The notes beneath the pieces were generated by a model that saw nothing but the letters and a program-made list of their open reading frames with translations, did not search any database and was not told the origin of the DNA. The position numbers and the translations under genes are program-made. A DNA stretch of 64,000 nt, taken from positions 6,784,427 to 6,848,426 of the forward strand of contig OX442315.1 of assembly GCA_949358305.1 (NCBI GenBank). The letters run 5' to 3'. Below are positions 57,101-64,000 of this stretch, piece after piece (the first letter of the stretch is position 1; the number at the start of each line of letters is the position of its first letter). Source of the stretch: Strigamia acuminata. Taxonomy: Eukaryota > Arthropoda > Chilopoda > Geophilomorpha > Linotaeniidae.

Positions 57101-60100
57101 TGCTATGGCATAGGCTGTGTATATCTCTCGGGTTTTGAACTTATTAGAATAGTATTTTGTTCCCTGCAGAAGGAATTAGATTCATGATTTTTGTGATCGC
57201 ACTCAATTTCTATTTTGGCTTGTTTACTTACTCGTTTAAAAGTTATGGCTTTTATCATTTTTGTAAAATTATACTTATTCATTACTGCCGTGAGTTGGGT
57301 ATGGTTGTCCATGTAAAAGTACAAGTTATGGTTGCATACTAAAGATGAAAAAAGGAATATTAAATTGTTTAAGGCATACGGTTTGATTTAGAATCATGTT
57401 TCAGTCATTTTTAGTCACGAAAAGTGTTAAAACAAATTTCACAGTGTACTCATGTTGAGCGGGGACCAAATTGGCAATGGACAATTTTTCGTCAGCCAAA
57501 TGGGCGATTGTCTCATTGTCCAAACAATTAAATGGGGCCCGCAGAGGCGAGCTCCCAAATAGGTGATTTCAAAGTAATTACAAATAAATTTTTTGAGAAT
57601 CAATATTCTCAAATTTACTCAAATTGGCGACTGCAAAGAAATATTATCCCAAATTGGAGATTTCTAAATTATCTTGTTGTAAATTGGCGATTTTGTAAGA
57701 AGTAACAATAAAGAATACAAGTTATGAATTTTTATTTTTATTTTATTAAAAGACGCTTACTACAGATGAACTGAAATGGAATGAATGCAGCTTAGGCAAA
57801 TAATCGACGGAGGTGTTTGCACTTCTTGATTACTTCACAACACACATGGTATTTTAGCTGTACATCCACTTTGATTGCCTTCTTTGCACTCACTGCACAA
57901 ACCATGTGCTCACACTTGTAAGACATATTGTATTGATTTGTGCTACAAAGCTGGCAGGTGTGTTCTTGTATTTTTTCGTAGAGACCGAGTTTTCTACCGC
58001 TGCAGTCAACAAGTCCACCAACTCAATGGCAAATACATGTATTTCTGGAGCTAAGTATGTGATGCTACATAATTGCTGTTGCTCCTGTATCTCCTCCCAC
58101 TTATATGCAGCCTGTTGCAGCAATTGTGCAAGCAGTTCCGGCAATTGAGCTGATGGCAGCGGCAATTGATCAGCTAAACCACATCCTGTGCTTCGCCGTG
58201 GCATTGGCAGCTCTATGATGTCCATGGCGACACTCGGCGACCTTCTCTGCCTTTCACCACGCCTTGATTCGGGCAAGGGTTCGATCTGGGGCTCTGGCCT
58301 TGGATGTGTGTGTGGTTGACCTCTGGGACGTCACGGTGCATTGAGGGACGAGCTACAATCACAATGCGGCCCCTTCTCGCACGGCATGCAACTTGCAGAG
58401 GCTATCTCACATTTGCACCGCAATAGCTTCATCCAAATTAAAGTTCGGCCGGTCAGTGGCAACACAGGAACTCGATAATGACCAATTATGTTCACTTCTG
58501 GAATTTGGGGCTCAACAATCGGTTCGTCCAACAAACCATTCAATACTACTCCTTTGCAGTTCAAAGCAAAAGCACCCCTCATGCGCCATGCCATGACCTT
58601 CAAGATCTCCATCTCGTTCAAGGGTGTGGTCGCCAAACTTGGCCATCAGACTCTTGATGCATTTATCGTTCAGCAAGTATAACTTGCATTGTACCTGCAT
58701 CTGTGGCTTAAATTTTACCACAGCAGTGTGGTCCACCTGCGTCAAATAATAATAAGTCAAACTATGCTTTATATAGACACAACATATGCAGAACGTACGC
58801 AAGATTTTACTGTTGCAATCACCAATTTGCATTAATCACCAATTTGATTCATCGCCAATTTAATTTATCGCCAATTTGAATCATCGCCAATTTGAGATGG
58901 AATCACAATAATTAAGCATCACCAATATGATCCTTTTATTATTATTACTTTATTATTATATTATTACATTATTTTAAATTCAACGCCAAATATCGCCAAT
59001 TTGGGAGCGATTTAAGCAATTGCCAATCTGGCCATCGCCAATTTGATCCACGTCGCTCACGTTGATATTGTTATGCGTTTAAGCCATACCGTAAACCGGC
59101 CAGCTCAAATTTGCCATTTTGTATTGAATTAAGCTTACTTGTTAGTTCAAGTAACAGTCACCCGAGTGTGAACTGACTAATCACATGTTATAAGCATCAT
59201 TGGTTTGATCTACTATTGGTAATGGCGAAATAGAGCTTATTCCTCCAAATGATTCAATCCACTTAATGACTTCCCATTTAGGGAGTGACACAGCTGTTGT
59301 TTTGATTTGTGTCTCCTTTGATCTAGTATGCAAATCTCATCTGAGGGGGAGTTGTTTTGTAATCTCGCTGACCCTGAATCTTGACAGGACTACCGGTGTG
59401 ACCGCCAGGCCACCTAGGTGACCTGCGGCACTGCCACACACCACCGTGCGGCCCCAAAGGTCAACCCCTCTGTGGGTAATTGACCTAGCCCGGGGAGGAG
59501 GGAGTGGAGTGGTGTGGTGAGGGGAGGAGAGAAGAGAGAGAGCCCGAACACCGACCAGGACGGTCGTGTGTGAGAGTAGCGCTGGGCACGGACTGAGAAG
59601 GACGTGCTCTGGGTTAGCTCCCCGAGAGGAGAAGGTGTTCATCTGGGAGGGACGAGCTGCGTCCCGGTTTGGACTCTGTACTCCTCACCATTCACCACGA
59701 TGATACTCAGTACGACGGTTCCCACAGTTGTGCAGCCTCCATGAGTGGACGCGTGGGTCTTAGGTAAGTACGACACGAATGTTTAGTCGAACCGACCACG
59801 TCACTTATTGGGTTCCCACCCAGTGTGTGACGGGTCGGTTGCCGGTGCGGCGTGCCCTCGTGGCACCACCGCAACGGGTGACGGGATTCCCCATACCCCT
59901 AGACAACGCAATAAAGGCCAACCAACCAATATTGTGGGTTTCTCCGTCATTTTACGTGAAGTATGCGTCCCTACCTAGTGTTATCAGTCCCCTGACTACA
60001 CTGGCGAGACCATAGCAGTCACACCGGTTTTATCGTTAACGCGTGCAGGTCGTGCTATAACGTGCGAATGCAATAAAGCTACTGATCAACAGATAATCCG

Positions 60101-60669
60101 AGTATTCCTTCCAATCGATTTACAACAACAGCGACTGACTTAATTAAGTAATACCTAATTTAAAACCAAGGTGTGAACCTTATGGGCTGATTCTGTTCGG
60201 ATTACTTTCCTGTCTCTTTTGGTTGATATTTGAAAATAATTTTTTTCTCATCCTTTTAAAATTTATTTAGGCTCAGGCGCTGTACTTAAGGTACCTAATG
60301 GTAAATTTGGTAGTGATTGTATGCTTAAAATCACCTACCTTCCAAGCCAGAGTTCTCTTCATCATATGTCAAGCTGTCATCTGTTATAGTTGATAAGATA
60401 TGAATTGCAGGGTAATCACCAATTGCTTGCTCCGTGATAGCTGCATCAACTTTTATAGGCTTGTTTTTGTAGTGAATGACAACATTGGAACATTGGTAAA
60501 TGCATAGGGATAATGCAATAATGGTCATTAACACTCGACTTATGCGATTAGACATTGTTGTTTTTGGAAACAATTGGTTGTGCATGTTTTCTTCTGTTTC
60601 GTGCACCTGGAGGAAATCTTTGGCAATTTTGTCAACTTTACTTTTTCTCAATCTTCTTAAGTGGTGCAT
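54187..60669 (-). CDS. DEG/ENaC (pickpocket-like) channel module 1, reading into TM1 of module 2
   Basis: Seven inferred exons with agreeing phases: 60669-60339, 57338-57232, 57163-57085, 57006-56921, 56420-56310, 55177-55068, 54829-54187. Exon 1 holds a basic N-terminal tail and TM1 (RVLMTIIALSLCIYQC, then YKNKPIKV). The next exons give the extracellular domain (CNHNLYFY, YPSALFYAVRINSNAYNPT, CHEECYLQEINQRNFTCRLP, CNCARECV). The last carries CDIGGYMGFYIGIS, the GxS filter and TM2. Family role: amiloride-sensitive Na+ channel in mechanosensation, chemosensation or fluid balance. The start ATG is uncertain; no N-terminal His-Gly gating motif was found. After TM2 the frame stays open for about 65 residues into another TM1, then stops at 54187. 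Two separate genes with a missing stop, or one fused double channel, are both possible. Confidence 0.78.
55634..55890. repeat. (TTTA)n followed by AATCGAATATTTCATAG repeats
   Basis: Six TTTA units at about 55634-55657, then around ten degenerate copies of a 20-22-base unit such as AAAAATCGAATATTTCATAG. Confidence 0.75.
55915..56250. other. GC-rich insert with a poly-C tract in channel intron
   Basis: Bounded by CACGTAATTAGAGGT at the left and CGCGTAATTAAAGGT at the right, which could be a diverged duplication. The interior is GC-rich and ends in about 20 bases of nearly pure C (56222-56240). It may be an LTR remnant on the minus strand; not proven. Confidence 0.35.
56670..56920. mobile_element. 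dispersed repeat, copy 2
   Basis: Shares TAGAGATAGACAGAAATTTC (inverted) and ATGCATTGTCAGCACTTTC with 20205-20400, and ends CACTCTGTATA. It abuts the third extracellular exon of channel module 1. Confidence 0.5.
57460..59065. mobile_element. DNA transposon remnant with subterminal inverted repeats
   Basis: The left half contains repeated CAAATTGGCGA words, the right half their complement ATCGCCAATTTG (more than five copies). Outer ends TGAGCGGGGACCAAATTGGC and the complement of GCCAATTTGATCCACGTCGC are similar. Inside, minus-strand frames 58832-58331 and 58276-57890 encode a decayed protein with a Cys cluster (CKCEIASASCMPCEKGPHCDC pattern), broken by a stop and a frameshift. Family not recognised. 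It lies in the large first intron of channel module 1. Confidence 0.55.
57890..58832 (-). pseudogene. unrecognised Cys-cluster ORF of the 57-59 kb transposon
   Basis: Overlapping frames 58832-58512 and 58636-58331 share a stretch in shifted reading. A stop (58331) separates them from 58276-57890, which continues with a basic RRGERQRR segment and a Gln/Leu-rich helix. The Cys pattern resembles CXC-type or zinc-binding ends of transposon proteins, but no transposase core is visible. Confidence 0.35.
59826..60023 (+). mobile_element. LTR-like remnant, copy 2
   Basis: TGTGACGGGTCGGTTGCCGG...CATAGCAGTCACA, with ACGCAATAAAGGCC inside. Homologous to 52079-52282. Upstream GC-rich sequence from about 59380 may belong to the same insertion. 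Inside the first intron of channel module 1. Confidence 0.55.
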
Positions 60670-60799
60670 GATTGACACCCGTTTGCAACAATGTGTGCGT
60701 CTAATCTTGCTGATCTTGGATATCTGCTGTGAATACACGCAAGATAGTACTAAATTCAATCAATTTACACATATACATGTTTACACTTTATAGTTTCTG

Positions 60800-62276
60800 T
60801 TACCTTATCTGTGGCTAAAGGTCAGCAACAGAACGTATCAAGGTAAAATGACAACTGCATGGTTAAATGCGTTGTATTTTTCTCACTGTGTTACTGCTGT
60901 GATATGTATCGATTGGGAACATTAATCGTAAATATTTGACCGTACTTTTTTTCTGAATTCAATTAGATTTTATTAATTCTATATTCATTCTACATCTTTC
61001 GTGAGCAGTTGTTTGCTTTGCTGCACCTAATTGCTTCAATTTTAAGTTCTCTTACTTACAGCACGTCTCATGTTTACTCTAACAAATCAGTTAATAGAAG
61101 TTTGTTTACTTATCATTTCATTCTTAATTCATTTTTGCGAAAATTCTTGTTTACTTAATAGATTGCTATTTTCGAAGCGTATAAAAAACTCATTTCATGC
61201 TAGTAATACGCAGTTATGTTGAAACTTATGTCAGTGGCATCCATGCTTGTATTTATGATAAACCACATTTTTGTTTTTGCTTTTTTCTTTTTCAATTTTC
61301 TAATGTTAAGCTTAATGACTTTTTTTTTTCTCGTGCCCCCAATGGTCTGCAATTCGCATCCTTTCGACTGCACCACCTTGTGGCGGTTACCGTCTTCCCC
61401 AGAATACAACGTCATGAATGACGAAATCGAATTGTTGATTTTGGGGGAATTTGTTGGGAATATTTAGTGTAAAATCACCACTTGATGTCGTTGTTAGTGT
61501 GTTTTTTATCTTATATCCTGTGGTGACACCCACACCATATTTGGAGTGTACTTCCTCCCTTTGTATTCACTTATCCACTTGATGTAACTTGGCGAGGACG
61601 CCTTGATTTGTATTAAACCTAATACCGTTATTTCTGGATTCATAACAAAACATAGTTAAGAATTAAGAATACACGAAAATGTTTGAAATGAGTTTGGTGC
61701 GCAGCAGTGAAGCACAAGGGGTTGCTTCGAAGAAAGGGATTGAAACAAAGTACTTAATTGAAAGTAGTAACGTAAAATTATGAAAGAAACAATTTATGTA
61801 TTTTATTTCTTGAGTAAAAAAAATAAAAACATTATTTAAAGGTATGAAAAATTGGATTTTATTTTAAAGTGGTGGATTTTTTAGGCATACAAACAGGTTG
61901 AATTTGATTGACAAGTGTTTTATTAGTCGAAATACACTGTTTAAATCATTATATCCATCACTCATTGGATGCTGCGTGTCTCCTCGTCGGGAAACTCTAA
62001 ACAGAGTAGTTCGTGTTCAAATACATTTTTATCAATTCAAATCCAACGATAAACCAGTAAGAAATTAAACCTGCGAATACAAATAGTTACTTTTAACATA
62101 TAAATTCCAAAGTTTTCAGACATTCGATATAAGAAATTCCAAAATTAAATGGTCAAAATGTATTTGATAATTTTCAATGCAAATTAGCAAGTACTGTTGG
62201 ATTTTATTCTAAACAGGATTTTATTTACTGCAGTTTAGTTTTACATAGTACATTTTACAATGGTTAAAAAAAAAAA
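60800..62276. other. intergenic region between channel and LRR gene E
   Basis: AT-rich, with no supportable gene or RNA. Short frames at 61197-61467 are low-complexity Phe-rich shadows. About 62205-62270 resembles the 3' flanks of the other LRR genes (TTTTATTTACTGCAGTTTAG). Confidence 0.45.
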
Positions 62277-63382
62277 TTACAATTGACGTTTAAAGTTCAA
62301 ATCCAAGTTTTGTCTTTTGACATAACTTTGAATTAAAAAATAAGTTGGATAATCAATCTGATTACAATGCCCTATGGATAGCTCAGTGAGTGCATTTTGC
62401 ATTTCCAACAATTCCATGATGAAAGTGGGAGTAATAGAGTGGCATGAGTTAAATTCTAAAGTTTTCAATCCGGCAAGTTGTGAAATCAAACTCAAAGGGA
62501 GTTCCGTTGGAAAATCAACCAAGACCAATTTTTCTAAACTTTTACGCTCGACCAATAATGTTTCCATTCCTTGTATCGTTACGCTTAAATGCTTTAAGCT
62601 CAGTTGACGTAGGTTTTTCAATGGAGCATTAATAACATCACTTTCATTGATAATTGTACACCAATCTAACAATATTTCCTCTAACATTGGCCAGGTCCGA
62701 TCAATAAGTCGAATACTGACTGCATTAACTCGATATAGATTGAGAATCGTCAATCGTTGAGGCCAGAATAAAATATCAAAACCAAAAGGGGGTCCGTCAT
62801 TAAAATCTAAGCGTCGTAAATTAGGAAAACTGTTCCTCACAACGAGAATATGTTCACTACTAATGTCTATAGCTTGTTCGATGGAATAAGTGCGCCATGT
62901 TTTGTTTCTTTCAGACTGATTTGCCAACTTAGAAAATAATTCGCTCCACTTATAGTGTTTAAACACTTTTAATTTGGGAAGTTGGTTGAGGACGAACAAA
63001 CACCCGTTGGCTGTGGCACTAGTGCACGAAACATTCAGAAACACGAGCTGGTCGCAACGGCTTAATGACTGCAGTCCAATGTCAGTAATGTTTGTGCAAC
63101 CCTGAATGTTGAGATGCGTCAACATTGGACAATTATTTCCGATCGCAGCGGCTAATTCATCCGTGTATTCGTTTCTATAGCTTAAATTTAATCGTTGCAG
63201 TTTCGGTAAGCTTTGCACCAGTTTGATTACGCACGTGTTAGAAGTCTTCATGTTTGGTTTGAAGAAATTCTTTTTTAAGTTTAAATCCACAAGGTTTCCA
63301 CAAATTTGGCTTATTGTATCACACAGAGTAGATATGTATTGTGTTCGTATGATTTGATGAATGATGGTCAAGAAAGACAACA
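62277..63382 (-). pseudogene. LRR gene E, 5' end removed by an LTR insertion
   Basis: About 365 codons of the LRR family (LPKLQRLNLSY, CPMLTHLNIQGCTNITDIGL, TWPMLEEILL). Compared with gene B it lacks roughly the first 75 residues, including the proposed VHL box. The join falls exactly where the LTR at 63383-63507 begins, so the N-terminal part presumably lies beyond the retroelement and outside the window. The few residues before TLCDTISQICGNLVDL still align with the paralogues. The ATG at 63392 lies in the LTR and may be accidental. Confidence 0.75.
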
Positions 63383-63507
63383 TGTCGGCCATAGTAGACT
63401 AAACTAACTGGTTTATTCTCAAATTACAATATAGGTGGCGCTGCTCTTAAAAGCGCCAAAACATAACGATTGGTCAAGATTGACCGATGGAGTAAGACAC
63501 TCCAACA
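63383..63507 (-). repeat. 3' LTR of a third gypsy-like element
   Basis: The element strand begins TGTTGGAGTGTCTTACTCC and has GAGAATAAACCAGTT (poly-A signal). It ends near GGCCGACA, giving about 125 bases. The outer boundary is inferred from CA and from homology of the adjoining LRR sequence. Confidence 0.65.
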
Positions 63508-63515
63508 TCCCCTTT
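63508..63515 (-). other. polypurine tract of the third element
   Basis: AAAGGGGA immediately before TGTTGG on the minus strand, a standard LTR-retrotransposon junction. Confidence 0.75.
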
Positions 63516-63662
63516 AATTGGGAGAAACACCAATTATACAATCAAAAAAAGGATAAAGCAAATTAAACATTAAACACATGTAATAAAAGCTAATAAAGAA
63601 CAAAGTTGAAATTTAAGCAAATACAAAATGAAATCAATTATTTCAAAACACAAACACAAACA

Positions 63663-64000
63663 TCAATTCGGTGGGAAACCATAAAAGTCCGTTTGTTTCC
63701 TGTTTCGGACTGGTCGAGGGCTAAGCGCTGAAGGAACTGGAGCACTCGAGCCAGCAATTGCAGGTGGCGATGGCGCACGAATGGGCAGCGGTGGTGCATG
63801 TGTTGGGACAACATTCTGTGGTACGACAGCTGGTGGAATGATGAGTGGTGGATCAAGCACGGGCACAGGCGGTGCAGTCGGCGGTGAAGTGAGTGCAAAA
63901 GGGAGCAGGGAACTTCTACAATCTTTCCCCCCATTTTGTGGCGACAAACTCGGATCCGCGCGACGTCGCAACTGGTCAATGTGGCGATTCCACGTCACAT
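63663..64000 (-). CDS. gypsy Pol C-terminus (partial, runs off the window)
   Basis: The frame enters from beyond the window with TWNRHIDQLRRR, the usual end of the integrase C-terminal domain in many Ty3/gypsy Pol proteins. It continues through a long Pro/Ala-rich linker and ends RNRKQTDFYGFPPN and a stop, also typical. Followed by about 150 non-coding bases, a polypurine tract and the LTR. The enzymatic domains are outside the window. Confidence 0.75.
   Translation of the reverse strand, partial: VTWNRHIDQLRRRADPSLSPQNGGKDCRSSLLPFALTSPPTAPPVPVLDPPLIIPPAVVPQNVVPTHAPPLPIRAPSPPAIAGSSAPVPSALSPRPVRNRKQTDFYGFPPN

Noticed and set aside
1-64000. tRNA, rRNA or other structured RNA genes
   Set aside because: No tRNA A/B-box pair or rRNA segment was recognised on reading both strands; a covariance-model search would be needed to exclude small ncRNAs.

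Overview
The window reads as nuclear DNA of an arthropod, probably a hexapod. The evidence is intron-rich genes with GT-AG junctions, pickpocket-like DEG/ENaC channels, TTAGG-type repeats inside a mobile element, AT-rich introns, and a dense load of hAT-, pogo- and Ty3/gypsy-like elements. No prokaryotic features were seen. The species cannot be named from this sequence.

Region 0-15 kb (+ strand) holds two ordinary conserved genes. COX6C has two coding exons and a perfect NRF-1-type site upstream. A nuclear receptor coactivator 6 (NCOA6) orthologue of eight exons follows, with phases that agree at every junction. Its exons are very GC-rich and its AT-rich introns are full of minisatellites and miniature transposons.

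Region 15-46 kb (mostly - strand) is a decaying tandem cluster of leucine-rich-repeat genes; a further 5'-truncated member lies at 62-63 kb. Their N-termini look like a VHL box (BC box plus Cul2 box), as in ZYG11/ZER1 substrate receptors. One copy is intact (20.9-22.2 kb). One carries a nonsense codon and a hAT element with a perfect 8-bp target duplication. One is split by a young LTR element. One is a 3' fragment and one is cut by an LTR. Between them lie a THAP-containing composite element, a broken C2H2 zinc-finger gene and several hairpin elements.

Two young LTR retrotransposons dominate 22-45 kb, both on the - strand. Element 1 (22.4-34.7 kb) is a complete Ty3/gypsy element. It has a large Gag, a canonical A-AAA-AAC frameshift site into Pol, and in the env position a third ORF of unknown function that appears to be made from a three-exon spliced mRNA. 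Element 2 (38.6-44.9 kb) has LTRs that look identical and a 1517-codon open frame, but no reverse transcriptase and only a scrambled integrase remnant. Both have tRNA-Pro-type primer-binding sites, 4-bp target duplications and a shared LTR motif, so element 2 may be moved in trans by a relative of element 1.

Region 48.9-60.7 kb (- strand) holds two DEG/ENaC channel modules in tandem. TM2 of the first runs without a stop into TM1 of the second. The second module then has a one-base frameshift and transposon insertions. The window closes with the 3' end of another gypsy element.
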